Shown in pieces: positions 47,021 to 50,516 of a DNA stretch of 64,000 bases. Within the stretch, counting starts at the first letter, position 1; the number at the start of each line of letters is the position of its first letter. The translations under genes were made by a program, and so were the position numbers. A model generated the notes under the pieces. That model was given only the letters and a program-made list of their open reading frames with translations, did no database searches and was not told the DNA's origin. Location of the stretch: assembly GCA_963669155.1 (NCBI GenBank), contig OZ022578.1, positions 10,119,730-10,183,729 of the forward strand. The letters run 5' to 3'. Origin of the DNA: Arbacia lixula (taxonomy: Eukaryota; Echinodermata; Echinoidea; Arbacioida; Arbaciidae).

Positions 47021-47865
47021 AAGATAGCAAGAGAGAGGGGTAGTGGAGAAGAAGAGAATGCTCGCAATTTTTTTTACATGTCATAATGATCTACACTACA
47101 GTTGATATACAGTGAATAATCTGAGGTATTACCAAAGCATGGTAACATTTTCAGTGAGCCATGCCCACTAGCTAGTGGTAGCTACCATAGCTTACTGGTA
47201 ATGTACCTAAAAGCAGTGCAATGGCTCAGATCAAGTACATTTTAGCAATCATCTGTAGGTCCAGTACTATACAATAGGTGCAGAGTACTTGTAGAAAATT
47301 ATCTTTCTGATCAACAAAGACCCCTCTAAAAATTTAAACTTCATTGTGAAATTATATAATACCAGTATTGGTTTTTGTTTTCACATTAGAGGGGTGTTTT
47401 TTTAAAATGGGAGTAATGTTATAGACAAGGTCCCCATCACATAAATACACTACTTGCACATATTTAGAGTAAAAGGCATAATACACGTACCAAGATTACA
47501 TTAGGTCAGGTAGTGGTTTGTAATTCTGCTAAGAGCACATAGCCAATATCATTTGTTTGACCACACTGAATTGTATCAAAGAAATAAAAGTTGAATCTTG
47601 TAACTCTCAACACTGATTGTGGAATGACTGCCTGTGTTAACTGTCCAGGAGATGGTACATTTGACTCTGAATAATAACTTCTCATACACATAGTATTGTA
47701 GACTAGCCTTACCAATGGTGGTAGTATTGGCCTGCCATCAATTTTGACCATTGACTCATAGCCTTCACTTAAGCTTGGAATGGACATCTCTGCTTTGCCA
47801 CGTGTTGGCGACAAATTATCCAGTGTGGTGATGCATGCTTCAAGATGGGCCAAGACCTCCTCCAT
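1476..47865 (-). CDS. CCP110: CCP110 (CP110) gene, centriolar coiled-coil protein; 11 exons seen, 3' end missing
   Basis: Gene-level entry. Coding exons, in transcript order: 47865-47713, 46916-46788, 42748-40933, 19966-19749, 17114-16374, 13946-13845, 13007-12906, 12371-12255, 8256-8171, 6976-6893 and 1538-1476. All have AG acceptors and GT donors, and the codon phases agree at every join, giving about 1203 residues. Known role of the family: CP110 caps the distal end of centrioles with CEP97, limits centriole length and blocks cilium assembly. Recognition comes from remembered human CP110. The N-terminal motif (MVKIDGRPILPPL) resembles the human one near residue 40. The basic helix of exon 2, the coiled coil of exon 4 and especially exons 6 to 9 (GYLTRALM, VKRGKLSEQD, RVLAQLRAA, HLSAATIKVMER) follow the human order. 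The human protein is about 1000 residues, so this one is longer, mainly in the disordered middle. The terminal exon was not found in 1-1475. Confidence 0.9.
1572..2127 (-). mobile_element. Composite tRNA-derived SINE, copy 1 (minus)
   Basis: Read on the minus strand, the tRNA-like part has an A box (TGGCTCAATGGGTAAGG) and a decayed B box (CGGTTTGATTCC). A long tail follows, ending in CTTGTCCACAAGTATGTCTC. Four other copies of this family occur at 17218-18482, 21738-22202, 27596-28300 and 40262-40860. The copy lies close to the exon 11 acceptor. A (GAA)n run follows at 2231-2272. Confidence 0.8.
2328..2580. repeat. Tandem duplication, about 128-bp unit, two copies
   Basis: TTGCATCAACAATATGGCAA followed by CTTGATGTACAGGACTGCT occurs at about 2328 and again at about 2456. 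The two units run on in parallel through TATTGGGATWGATGTATTCA. There is no coding capacity. The rest, 2580-2930, is plain intron. Confidence 0.75.
2930..3082. mobile_element. Foldback MITE, about 150 bp
   Basis: CTAAGCTATGGGCTGCTGTG then ACCTGGTAAA at the left is matched inverted by TTTACCAGGTCACAGTAGCC then CATAGCTTAAG at the right. Arms are about 30 bp with a short unpaired centre. No target duplication could be fixed. Confidence 0.7.
3165..3901. mobile_element. Tandem-core element, family with GACTGC..GCAGTTGA head (Pearl-like)
   Basis: The head (CGACTGCTACGCAGTTGATA, then ATATGCCTCCGCC) is followed by about three to four diverged core units of roughly 190 bp. Each holds a CTTTGACCT-type motif, a TCTACCTC..TACT motif and a 'CACCATG or ACCATGCTTGGTT' motif. 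A second fragment with the same head lies at 12640-12730. The element ends abruptly at the family B insertion at 3902. Confidence 0.55.
3902..4866 (+). mobile_element. Family B element, full-length copy
   Basis: It starts TGTTACGACCAGTTCACGCC and ends AATTTATAAC, so the termini are short imperfect inverted repeats (GTTAC.../...TAAC). Landmarks shared by all copies are ATCGCACAAAATGAT, GTTAGCTTACAGTGTTGGAG, TCCAGTTGATAATCCGATCC and CACAGGTGTGTATTGAGCC. It does not encode a protein: the open frames inside are not conserved between copies. It is probably a non-autonomous DNA element. Confidence 0.7.
4867..5354 (-). mobile_element. Family B element, partial inverted copy
   Basis: It lies head-on to the preceding copy and matches its first 480 bases inverted, ending GAATTGATCGTAACA. 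Together the two copies form a large inverted repeat (3902-5354). It abuts a Pearl-like family A fragment at 5355 without any spacer. Confidence 0.75.
5355..5722 (+). mobile_element. Family A Pearl-like element, 5'-truncated copy
   Basis: Family A hallmarks: core motif AAGGATCATTTGTWCCAAG then GATCACAATTGATGCAGAAA, an ATGACCTTTGACCCCATCA segment, an ACAGACCAACAGACTAACAG short array (here six or more units), and the end CTTTGTTCAGGCGAGGC then AAAAA. The full copies are at 14936, 44411 and 49299. Confidence 0.75.
5835..6745. mobile_element. Nested foldback element with a family A fragment in its right arm
   Basis: AAGCCTGAGTCATATCAATG, then TTTGTAAACTGG, at 5838-5870 is matched inverted by CCAGTTTACAAATCGAATCG, then ACTCAGGCTTATT, at about 6701-6733. 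An inner palindrome pairs CTCCAGTGCACCGATAAA near 5895 with CTTATCGACGCACTGG near 6467. A family A fragment (6491-6662, ending TTCAGGCGAGACA) sits inside the right arm. The interior has no coding capacity. Confidence 0.6.
6893..6976 (-). CDS. CCP110: CCP110 exon 10 (residues 1155-1183)
   Basis: The first base completes the Lys codon from exon 9. There follow 27 codons (EGDESQAGPKRQKLV, then HADQRPKSAAEA) and two bases of an Arg codon. The exon is basic and disordered like the human C-terminal tail, with weak sequence similarity. It is placed by acceptor (GACATTAG), donor (GTAGCC) and exact phase. Confidence 0.78.
7143..7998. mobile_element. Tigger/pogo-like MITE, copy 1
   Basis: The ends are ACAGTCCGGCCTCTGTTTTC at the left and GTATTAGAGGCCGGACTTTT at the right. 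They are imperfect inverted repeats of the 'CAGT..GGCCTC..TATCCGGCC' type seen in Tigger-like elements. The interior is about 80 percent like the copy at 9972 (shared CTCAATGCGTRTTGACTC and ACAGAATGTCCCACAGTGTA). No transposase is present. Confidence 0.75.
8171..8256 (-). CDS. CCP110: CCP110 exon 9 (residues 1127-1155)
   Basis: This exon has 28 codons plus two bases of a split Lys codon. The peptide ISPASAGEKMKHLSAATIKV followed by MERRLQHA matches the human stretch [20 protein letters not shown]. Its phase 0 start agrees with exon 8, and its two-base overhang agrees with exon 10. Confidence 0.9.
8790..9795. mobile_element. hAT-like MITE with GCTGCCAACC termini
   Basis: GAATGCTGCCAACCGTTAC at the left is inverted as AAAGGTTGGCAGCCCTGG at the right, with matching subterminal AAATTTGTATTTG/CAAAATACAAATTTTG. 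The CAGGGCTGCCAACC type of end is common among hAT elements. An internal stretch is duplicated (around 9160-9290 and 9490-9600: CCTCACAACAYAGATA, CCAGGCYAGCCT). No intact gene is present. Confidence 0.55.
9972..10873. mobile_element. Tigger/pogo-like MITE, copy 2, TA-flanked
   Basis: It runs from TACAGTTGGACCTCGATTAT then CCGGCC to GGCCGTATAATCGAGGTCGA then ACTGTA. The inverted ends are bounded by TA on both sides, the target of Tc1/mariner/pogo elements. It has the same interior as copy 1 plus a C10 run. It is non-autonomous. Confidence 0.85.
10874..12254. other. Intron with no identified gene; one GC-rich block
   Basis: Mostly AT-rich unassigned intron. A GC-rich block at about 11460-11740 is open on both strands for short distances (minus strand: CTLCQESGQLIQWNRGHHAR). 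The gene's phase does not require an exon here, and no other support was seen. Confidence 0.4.
12255..12371 (-). CDS. CCP110: CCP110 exon 8 (residues 1088-1126), conserved C-terminal block
   Basis: This exon has 39 codons in phase 0. The peptide LRAAQFELQDIFHVYRTRQR, then MAILRHAREKDRENFFAKK, matches human [38 protein letters not shown]. The acceptor is TTGTTGCAG and the donor is GTAGCT. Confidence 0.95.
12640..12730. mobile_element. Fragment of the GACTGC..GCAGTTGA tandem-core family
   Basis: TTTGACTGCATGCAGTTGAC, then TGGTATGCCTCCACC, is the same head as at 3170-3230. A short GACGAACGCACAGACAGAAG array follows. Confidence 0.45.
12906..13007 (-). CDS. CCP110: CCP110 exon 7 (residues 1054-1087), conserved C-terminal block
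   Basis: This exon has 34 codons in phase 0 between a TTAACACAG acceptor and a GTGAGT donor. The peptide DTHSFLRQFQAETPVKRGKL plus SEQDMKLAHRVLAQ closely follows human CP110 ([34 protein letters not shown]). This is one of the two strongest identity matches in the gene. Confidence 0.95.
13203..13800. mobile_element. Decayed Tigger-like MITE between exons 6 and 7
   Basis: Left end ATACAGGCATATCCCGTTAT then AGCCGATTGC; right end CTCATAATAGCGGGGTCAAA then TCTATA. They are inverse and of the 'CAGG..ACCCCGTTATAGC' type. The left end resembles the one at 56036. The interior is non-coding. The element fills most of the 837-base intron. Confidence 0.5.
13845..13946 (-). CDS. CCP110: CCP110 exon 6 (residues 1020-1053), conserved C-terminal block
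   Basis: This exon has 34 codons in phase 0. The peptide KNSTCDRLSAGVKGYLTRAL followed by MRTPKVTAIVKTIK aligns without gaps to human CP110, which reads KFNKITAVAKGFLTRRLM, QTDKLKQLRQTVK. The GYLTR/GFLTR core resembles an IQ-like basic helix. Vertebrate CP110 is known to bind calmodulin through several segments. Confidence 0.93.
13950..14935. other. Intron, nothing identified
   Basis: AT-rich intron between exon 5 and exon 6. No exon, tRNA or clear repeat was recognised. Short open frames are not supported. Confidence 0.4.
14936..15378 (+). mobile_element. Family A Pearl-like element, full copy
   Basis: It runs from CAAGGTGGTTCGCGAACCAC then AAGTCCCGCCTGATTT to GAGACGAGGCGAGACAAAAA. It contains two core units (each with GACCTTTGACC, GGATCAWTTGT and AATTGATGCAGAAAT), then a short CAGACCAACAGACTAACAG array. 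This architecture (inverted subterminal ends, tandem core of about 160 bp, short satellite) is that of Pearl/DINE-type elements, thought to be non-autonomous Helentrons. The family assignment is inference. Confidence 0.75.
15380..16373. other. Intron, nothing identified
   Basis: The plus-strand open stretch 15812-16054 has no recognisable motif and no splice context, so I do not call it a gene. The rest is AT-rich intron. Confidence 0.35.
16374..17114 (-). CDS. CCP110: CCP110 exon 5 (residues 773-1019), disordered linker with an EVPxSY repeat
   Basis: This exon has 247 codons, in phase 0 at both ends, from a GTTACAG acceptor to a strong GTATGT donor. It is low-complexity, rich in Ser, Pro and Thr. 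A short internal repeat is visible: DDLIEVPGSYLRPSS and, about 60 residues later, GGLVEVPPSYISTSSG. The exon sits between the coiled coil and the conserved C-terminal block, as a poorly conserved linker does in vertebrate CP110. The last residues before the splice are DIKQW. Assignment is by splice phase and position rather than by sequence similarity. Confidence 0.82.
17218..18482 (-). mobile_element. Composite tRNA-derived SINE, longest copy
   Basis: Minus strand, reading leftwards: a 5' region (CGTGCGAGTTACGCATGCGT, CGGTGCGTCAAAGTTG), a middle head (GAAATGTAGATGTGATTTCA), then the tRNA-like part (TGGCTCAATGGGTAAGG, CCGGTTTGTTTCC) and a long tail. At about 1.26 kb this is far longer than a typical SINE, and the tRNA-like unit is internal. 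The alternative is two repeats fused and then spread together. Confidence 0.7.
18612..19062 (+). mobile_element. Family A Pearl-like element with a duplicated 3' end
   Basis: It has two core units, a minimal CAGACTAACAG array, and then the terminal motif twice: TGTTCAGGCGAGACAAAAA near 18999-19017 and again near 19044-19062. The intervening spacing is 45 bases. Confidence 0.75.
19270..19640 (-). mobile_element. LINE reverse transcriptase C-terminal fragment
   Basis: On the minus strand, short frames read LLVTPRTKSCL-like and ALYVSASILWNAF-like, typical of the tail of CR1/Jockey-type LINE proteins (trait: 'R.K..L..KSPYVSASILWNALP'). It is decayed, with several frame breaks and no RT motifs in this piece. 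Confidence 0.4.
19749..19966 (-). CDS. CCP110: CCP110 exon 4 (residues 700-772), Gln/Glu-rich coiled coil
   Basis: The exon starts after CTGTCGCAG with two bases that complete the split Asp codon left by exon 3. It then gives 72 codons to a GTAAGC donor. The peptide is a strong heptad-like coiled coil (LENLQERLQHQHQEQMQDLM, then LQQTKELQLLEYEMEDV). It corresponds to the human segment that reads [20 protein letters not shown]. The reading frame stays open past the donor for about 20 codons, so a longer retained form is possible. The GTAAGC site is preferred because it restores phase 0 for exon 5. Confidence 0.85.
19980..20950. other. Intron, nothing identified
   Basis: First part of the 21 kb intron between exon 4 and exon 3. 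No exon or clear repeat is seen. The minus-strand open frame at 20447-20644 is unsupported. Confidence 0.35.
20950..21740 (-). mobile_element. Family B element, copy lacking its inner end
   Basis: It ends at the right in GATCGTAACA and contains the family landmarks inverted (GGATTATCAACTGGACCATC, with this 12-base unit duplicated, and TCAATATTGATTGTCATGTT). It directly abuts SINE copy 3. Confidence 0.75.
21738..22202 (+). mobile_element. Composite tRNA-derived SINE, copy 3
   Basis: This copy has the best preserved Pol III boxes: A box TGGCTCAATGGGTAAGG near 21798 and B box GGTTCGAATCG at 21840. The tail ends CTTGTCCACAATTATGTCTC. Confidence 0.85.
22203..22790. other. Intron, nothing identified
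   Basis: No coding or repeat signal could be supported between SINE copy 3 and the open region at 22791. Confidence 0.35.
22791..23729 (+). other. Unrecognised open region inside the CCP110 intron
   Basis: Three plus-strand open stretches follow each other: 22791-23246 (151 codons), 23312-23506 and 23433-23729. They have ordinary protein-like composition with helical, Leu-rich segments (ITEEIGNSFLEQINDLLILQ; FDFRSLYVKQREVFCKLAQF; MEALKDLIEMAHAFDDTSMS). I do not recognise a family. They might be exons of a nested gene, a decayed processed copy of a host gene, or part of an unidentified transposon. Codon-like order over about 900 bases is unusual for this intron. Confidence 0.35.
23730..24575. 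other. Intron, nothing identified
   Basis: AT-rich, with a short C-rich stretch near 24120-24150. No features are supported. Confidence 0.35.
24577..25020. repeat. Tandem repeat, about 177-bp unit, 2.5 copies, AGGTCA-rich
   Basis: Units carry GACCTTTCAAGGTCAYCTGA, AGAGGTCAAGTACAAAGTGC, TTCCATAGCTTAAATCGAAA and GATGATATTTAGCARAGAAA. Direct AGGTCA half-sites four bases apart occur in all three (for example AGGTCATCTGAGGTCA near 24770). It is not coding. Confidence 0.75.
25021..26288. other. Intron, unassigned, one pyrimidine-rich unit near 25080-25330
   Basis: No gene is supported. Short frames on both strands at 25313-25775 overlap each other and lack motifs. An inverted pair CTGATCCACATTTGATGTGA / AATGTGGATCATTTGAG lies at about 26036-26090. 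Confidence 0.35.
26288..27595 (+). mobile_element. Decayed LINE, endonuclease and partial reverse transcriptase
   Basis: Endonuclease landmarks can be read across broken frames: FSALHFNIHSANRNFDNLKV, CLTETWF, NKLGGGVALYISKAS, VIVCIIYRPPPPP, GDFNIN, TLIDNIYN. They are followed by RT motif A (AFDTVNHNILLNKF) and the start of motif B (VPQGSQ). It stops at 27595 exactly where SINE copy 4 begins. It is of the CR1/Jockey type, like the LINE at 52140. Several stops and frameshifts make it inactive. Confidence 0.8.
27596..28300 (+). mobile_element. Composite tRNA-derived SINE, copy 4 (3'-truncated)
   Basis: It begins ATGAAATGTAGATGTGATTT and runs through AGCTGAATCTACTAGCTTTC to a decayed tRNA-like part (GTGGATGAATTGATTAAGA; CCCGGTTTGATTCC). 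It ends shortly after TCACTCCTTTTGCAATGTG. It is inserted into the LINE at motif B. Confidence 0.75.
28709..28871. repeat. Foldback sequence
   Basis: GAACATGGATAAATTACTGG, then TTCGAGCGG, pairs inverted with ACTCGAACCAGGAATCTATC, then CATATATTCC. It explains why overlapping open frames appear on both strands here. The surrounding 28430-28980 is unusually GC-rich for the window and otherwise unidentified. Confidence 0.5.
28982..29154. repeat. Left arm of the outer foldback element interrupted by the Harbinger-like insertion
   Basis: AATCTGAAATTATGAGTTGA, GTAGATCTAATGTAGTTGAG and CATATAGCTCTCCCATAGTT appear inverted at 32756-32930. The arm ends at the TTA (29152-29154) duplicated by the inserted element. 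Confidence 0.75.
29155..32752. mobile_element. PIF/Harbinger-like DNA transposon, 3.6 kb, TTA target duplication
   Basis: The inverted ends AGGCGGATTCACACTGCATC and GATGCAGTGTGAATCCGCCT are perfect over 20 bases and extend inwards through repeated CCGACAT/CGACATACGAC subterminal motifs for about 150 bases. TTA flanks both sides (29152-29154 and 32753-32755), which fits PIF/Harbinger. The interior holds a purine-rich run (29340-29700), poly-C runs and a TAGATCTAG-rich region (31000-32300). No transposase is recognisable, so it is non-autonomous or deeply decayed. Confidence 0.8.
29340..29805. repeat. Polypurine tract switching to polypyrimidine
   Basis: For about 360 bases the plus strand is nearly all A and G (GAAGGAAGAAAGAGGAAGG type). 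At about 29712 it switches to CTTCCTCCTTCTCCACCG type for about 90 bases. The open frames over it are composition artefacts. Confidence 0.75.
32756..32930. repeat. Right arm and hairpin centre of the outer foldback element
   Basis: It contains a tight hairpin (GGCAAACGGGTATGGCA / TGGCATACCCCTTTGCC) and the inverse of the left arm (GCCGTAACTACAGGAGAGCT, CAACTACATTAGATATAATA). Confidence 0.7.
33012..34175. repeat. C/T-rich minisatellite, about ten units of 95-111 bp
   Basis: Each unit reads T-run, ACTYAGTGGTCAATCATGTC, CATAATCC, C-run, CACCACCACCACTTGGCTTT, then GCATGTAACCGGACATGTG. Units start near 33025, 33136, 33241, 33350, 33450, 33552, 33647, 33749, 33854 and 33962. Length varies mainly in the T and C runs. 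Some units share CAGTCGGTGATCAATC, so higher-order pairs are present. The His/Pro-rich open frames here are by-products. Confidence 0.9.
34210..35151 (+). pseudogene. hAT transposase C-terminal half (ZMYM1-like), decayed
   Basis: In one reading frame it has LDTRWPSRMAAIDSYLALSS (the TRW motif that precedes the dimerisation region of ZMYM1-like hAT proteins), ALMNYFRRRILGQN, and the C-terminal hAT dimerisation motif PERAFSKLRLVKNYLQSAIK. The frame is interrupted by in-frame stops at 34516, 34540, 34621 and 34891 with no frameshift over about 900 bases. The N-terminal half, with the first catalytic Asp, is absent, apparently replaced by the minisatellite. Confidence 0.85.
35101..35285. repeat. 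Near-perfect palindrome, arms of about 85 bases
   Basis: GATTTTTCGTGGATTTTTTC, GAGCAAATCTGTCAATAACA and ACCTTATTGTCTC on the left are repeated inverted at the right (GAGACAATAAGGTAAACTCT, GAAGATGTTATTGACAGATT, ATCCACGAAAAATCTC). The centre GGTTATAATACGTACTTATT then ATAAACC is itself self-complementary, so there is almost no spacer. The left arm is the transposase 3' end. Confidence 0.9.
36880..36970. repeat. Degenerate CCCTAA-like array
   Basis: TTAACCCTAAACCTAACCCT and ACTAACCCTAAACC alternate with variants (CTTGACC) for about 85 bases. It resembles a decayed telomere-type repeat. Confidence 0.6.
37252..39187. mobile_element. hAT-like element, 8-bp target duplication, inside family B
   Basis: Ends AGGCCTCGAA and TTCGAGCCCT are inverse with one mismatch. 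The flanks AGTATTCC (37244-37251) and GGTATTCC (39188-39195) make an 8-bp duplication with one change, as expected for hAT. Subterminal GGGGCA.. and ..GGGGGCATCGCGGCAAATTG repeats are present. There is no transposase. The middle holds a piece of the Tigger-like MITE (about 37815-38360), a third nesting level. Confidence 0.8.
37815..38360. mobile_element. Tigger/pogo-like MITE, internal fragment (copy 3)
   Basis: It shares CTCAAAATACACGGAACAGC, TGCTGCCCTCTACGTT, TGTTAAATGTGTTTGTCAAA and CTACTCAATGCGTATTGACT with the copies at 7143 and 9972 but lacks their ends. Confidence 0.7.
40262..40860 (+). mobile_element. Composite SINE, internally deleted copy 5
   Basis: The 5' region (GCGCGTATGCGTACTTTAAT; GGTGCGTCAAAGTTCAAACT) and head (ATGAAATGTAGATGCGATTT) join directly to the tail (GAGCTTTCTTCAGTGTTGCC; CATACTTGTCCACAAATTG). 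The whole tRNA-like part is lost. The stretch 39880-40261 is unassigned. Confidence 0.75.
40933..42748 (-). CDS. CCP110: CCP110 exon 3 (residues 95-700), large disordered middle region
   Basis: This 1816-base exon is open throughout. It runs from a TTTTCAAAACAG acceptor to a GTGAGT donor and ends with one base of a split codon. The 605 residues are rich in Ser, Thr, Gln and Asn with no globular domain, as in the poorly conserved middle of vertebrate CP110. Many Ser-Pro and Thr-Pro pairs (NSPQQ, TPPSANH, SPLPFI, TSPQPAN, TPSEW) are possible proline-directed kinase sites. Human CP110 is a known CDK substrate. Sequence identity here is too low to prove homology, so membership rests on exact phase agreement with exons 2 and 4 and on gene order. 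Confidence 0.85.
42749..44410. other. Intron between exons 2 and 3, unassigned, with one small hairpin
   Basis: No gene is seen. The hairpin TTACGTTGGTAAC (43127-43139) / GTTACCAACGTAA (43158-43170) has a perfect 13-base stem and an 18-base loop. Confidence 0.45.
44411..44895 (+). mobile_element. Family A Pearl-like element, full copy
   Basis: It starts AAGGTGGTTCGCGAACCATG then AGTCTCGCCTGATTT, has two core units and a four-unit CAGACCAACAGACTAACAG array, and ends TTTGATCAGGCAAGACAAAA. A 60-base solo end of family B (to GAATTGATGGTAACAACA, about 44955) abuts it. Confidence 0.8.
45050..45528. repeat. Short tandem repeat, about 16-bp unit (CCATTTSGTCTAATAG)
   Basis: About 28 diverged units of the type GCCATTTGGTCTAAT alternate T-T-C-G-T and T-T-G-G-T forms (CATTTCGTC, CATTTGGTC, CAGTTGGTC). 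It is non-coding with many stops in every frame. Confidence 0.85.
45526..45693. mobile_element. Small foldback MITE next to the 16-bp array
   Basis: GTGTTTCACCATGCTGTTCG then TAAGTTACGAACGACTG at the left pairs with CAGTCGTTCGTAAAGTCGTT then CGCAACTTACGAACAGC at the right, ending TTAGTGAAACATCCCC. It is about 165 bp in all. AGAAGGGAT/ATCCCTTCTT extends the stem. Confidence 0.75.
45694..46787. other. Intron, unassigned
   Basis: No exon or repeat is recognised. Short frames on both strands overlap and lack motifs. Confidence 0.35.
46788..46916 (-). CDS. CCP110: CCP110 exon 2 (residues 52-94), basic coiled-coil helix
   Basis: This exon has 43 codons, in phase 0 at both ends, between a CCTAG acceptor and a GTAAGC donor. 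The peptide is a charged helix (MTPERRVEMRTYKTKAV, then RRRQEKRQEELVAKMEF). It sits in the position of the human CP110 helix that follows the PILPPL-like motif and begins NIEKRKEMQQEKQKAL. In the human protein the N-terminal region supports CEP97 and centriole binding. That function is family knowledge and is not visible here. Confidence 0.88.
46976..47037. repeat. (GA)n microsatellite
   Basis: An almost pure GAGAGA run in the intron between exons 1 and 2. The remainder to 47712 is unassigned. Confidence 0.9.
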
Positions 47866-47962
47866 CTTGGCAGGTTATCTCCCCTCTCTTACAAAACAGT
47901 GACTGAAGATTACCTCTTACATTCCACTTTGGATGACTTCACATCAAGGAGGATCAGATTTT
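47713..47962 (-). CDS. CCP110: CCP110 exon 1 (5' UTR plus residues 1-51)
   Basis: Translation starts at the ATG at 47865. An in-frame TAA at 47877-47875 lies three codons upstream, so no longer N-terminus is possible in this exon, and the start context (CCAAGATGG) is good. The coding part, 47865-47713, is 51 codons ending in PILPPL before a GTAAGG donor. The conserved segment around residues 38-51 (SMVKIDGRPILPPL) matches the human segment that reads SLIRFHGVAILSPL. An acceptor (TTTTTGCAG) just before 47962 implies a spliced 5' UTR whose first exon lies further right. The coding call is strong. The UTR boundary is inference. Confidence 0.88.
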
Positions 47963-48385
47963 CTGCAAAAATTAGAAAAAGAACATGGACATAATATTTA
48001 TAAATATGACTGTTTAACTACTACAGTAAAGTGCAACATTTGAGCTTAATACAAAATTCCTTGAAAAGAAATCTTGATTTCAGAAATTGTTATGGAACTA
48101 TTGTGAATGTGTACATGTATGATAGAGTAATAGTACCCTGTTTGTTTGTTTTCTGTTGATTTTAATAAATGCTAAATTTAAAAAAAATTGTTTAGTTCTA
48201 AACATCAGGAAAAGTAGTTTCTAAATGTTGGATCAGAACATCTACCACTGGCGCTGCCACAGCGCAGAGCCATCGCAGACTTGGCACAGCCTGCCCAAAA
48301 TACAGGTTACTCTCCATATAACGAGGTCGTCGAGATCATGGCTTTTTCCTTGTTGTAACTTGTAACGAAACCTCCTTGGATTCGA

Positions 48386-49289
48386 TGTTACAATCAATTC
48401 ACGCCAGAAAGATCGCACAAAATGATACAAATTAAAACTGAGACAAACTTTCACTTTCAGTATCAATACATATCATTTACATAATGTATACCAATTACTT
48501 CACAGTGTATGGGTACAGGTTAGCTTAGAGTGCTGGAGGATACTGAAGTCAAATGAATCCACGGCTCCCGCTGACTGTCCAGTTGATAATCCGATCCAGT
48601 ATTCCCAACTTATGATCGCACAATTGATCCCAATGTTGTATGGCCAAAAAGCAGGTATTCCAGATAGTCAAGTCCAAATAGATGATCCAAGATGGTCAAA
48701 TATTAATTCACAGAGTGTACAGCTTTCACAGGGAGGATCTCATAAGCACTATTTAACAGGTAGGTAGCTATCCACGTAGAGAAAATCCTCGTTCAAATTC
48801 ACAGGTGTGTATTGAGCCAAGGTCACAAAAAACTCTTACTACAGGTTACTATTACCACAGGTGACTGGAGCGAGATGATATGTAAACTCTCTTATGCAGG
48901 TTATACCACAGGTAACTGGAGTTAAGATGATATATATACTCTGAGTTCATGTCCAACACAGCTCATATATATACTACAATCTGTACATTCTAGAAGATTC
49001 TATCATCTGCTTCTAGAAAATACATGACAAACAATATTGACCTGACCCAGATTACACTGATGAGTCATCACTGGCCCTCCTTTATTATGCTAATGAGTCC
49101 TAGCTAGGTGTAACATTCTTTTATGTAAAAAGCACCTGCCAGAGTCTTCCCACATTCCAGAATCTTCCACAGGCAGTACACATTGTGCAATGTTTATTTC
49201 ATCAGTGAGGAATTTCACAAGCACATAGAGTGCAGCTCATTACATGTATGGCTACATGTATAACTTACTGGGTACACAAATTTGTAACA
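48386..49289 (+). mobile_element. Family B element, complete reference copy
   Basis: It runs from TGTTACAATCAATTCACGCC to GTACACAAATTTGTAACA, 904 bases, with short inverted ends (TGTTACAA / TTTGTAACA). The interior is uninterrupted and carries every landmark of the family. It is non-coding and a useful reference for the split, inverted and truncated copies elsewhere. Confidence 0.8.
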
Positions 49290-49298
49290 CCAAACAGA

Positions 49299-49737
49299 AC
49301 GAGGTGGTTCGCGAACCACGAGTCTCGTCTAATTTGCATACGCAATCGACAAACAGTGCCAAGTTTTTTTCAAATATTTAAAATGGTGCCGAGATGACCT
49401 ATGACCTCATCATCCTCATCAACACACGTGGTATTACCAAATAATCATTTGTACCAAGTGCGATCACAATTGAGGCAGAAATAAAGAAATGAGAGACAGT
49501 CTAACAAAAACTTTGAGAAAAATGATGCACATGGCCTCATATCATTTGACCCTTTGACCCCATCAGCCTCATGAAGACACATGTGGTATTACCCAAGGAT
49601 CATTTGAACCAAGTTTGATCACAATTGATGCAGAAATAAAGAAATGAGAGCAAGTTAAAGAAAAACATTTTTGTAACAGACCAACAGGAAAAGTGATTAC
49701 TAGGTCTCTGCCGAACTTCGTTCCGGCAAGACAAAAA
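49299..49737 (+). mobile_element. Family A Pearl-like element, full copy
   Basis: It runs from GAGGTGGTTCGCGAACCACG then AGTCTCGTCTAATTTG to CTTCGTTCCGGCAAGACAAA, with two core units and a minimal CAGACCAACAGG array. It lies ten bases from the end of the family B copy. Confidence 0.8.
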
Positions 49738-49739
49738 GG

Positions 49740-50092
49740 GAAAAGCAAATTCATTCTTTTACCTATACAATAACTGCAATCATATCACAAATACACTTAT
49801 AGATTGATTTTTTTTTCGAATAGATATTGGCATAAGATGGGATGGACGCGACCAGTCATTGTTGAGCACTATCAGTACAGGCTCTGAGAAAAAATGGCAA
49901 GACATGAACAGAAAACTGTGAACAAAGATTAAAGCAGATACGAACTACATGTAATTGCGCCATCTCGAGTCCTAAAGCACTCATACCTGGCCCGCCGTTG
50001 TTTAAGAATGGACACTTATTCTCGGTACATACAATCTCTATGTTCTATGTAATACTTTCGCATGCTGAAACATTGCTATCATAATATTTTCT
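49740..50092. other. Upstream region, possible 5' UTR exon end of CCP110
   Basis: On the minus strand AACAACGGCGGGCCAG precedes GTATGAG, a good donor, at about 49987. It could end a non-coding first exon of CCP110. This rests on the donor and local GC content only. Confidence 0.2.
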
Positions 50093-50516
50093 TAGTTCAA
50101 GTTCAAGTTTATTTGTCTTTCTTCAGATACAATTTTACAGATTGACAGCGAGTGACAGTGTACATAAAGAAACAGTAATATGGAACAAGTTTAAATGTTG
50201 CATCAGAGAGAAGATAGAAAGAAGAGGAGACCTTATGAAAGCATAGCTTGTTAAGTCAGGTCCCTCATGGCAATAACATATTAATAACGACCAGTCTGAT
50301 TTATTACATGTAGTCCAAACATGAATATAATAAATATCTTTTTAGGTAGAACACAAAGACACTTGAGTACTAAAACAAATAACTAAACAACTTTAGATAT
50401 CAACATGGTTAGCAAAATCAATGAAAAGGGTGGGGAGAAGAGGCTTATTTACAAAAGAGGGTGGGAAAAGTGGGGAAAAAACAACATACATGAAGATACA
50501 AGGCATTAGCAATATT
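50093..50516 (-). mobile_element. Probable LINE 3' end
   Basis: On the minus strand it ends in AAAGACAAATAAACTTGAAC then TTGAAC, the AATAAA plus TTGAAC-repeat tail common at LINE 3' ends in marine invertebrates. There is no coding part. Confidence 0.4.
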
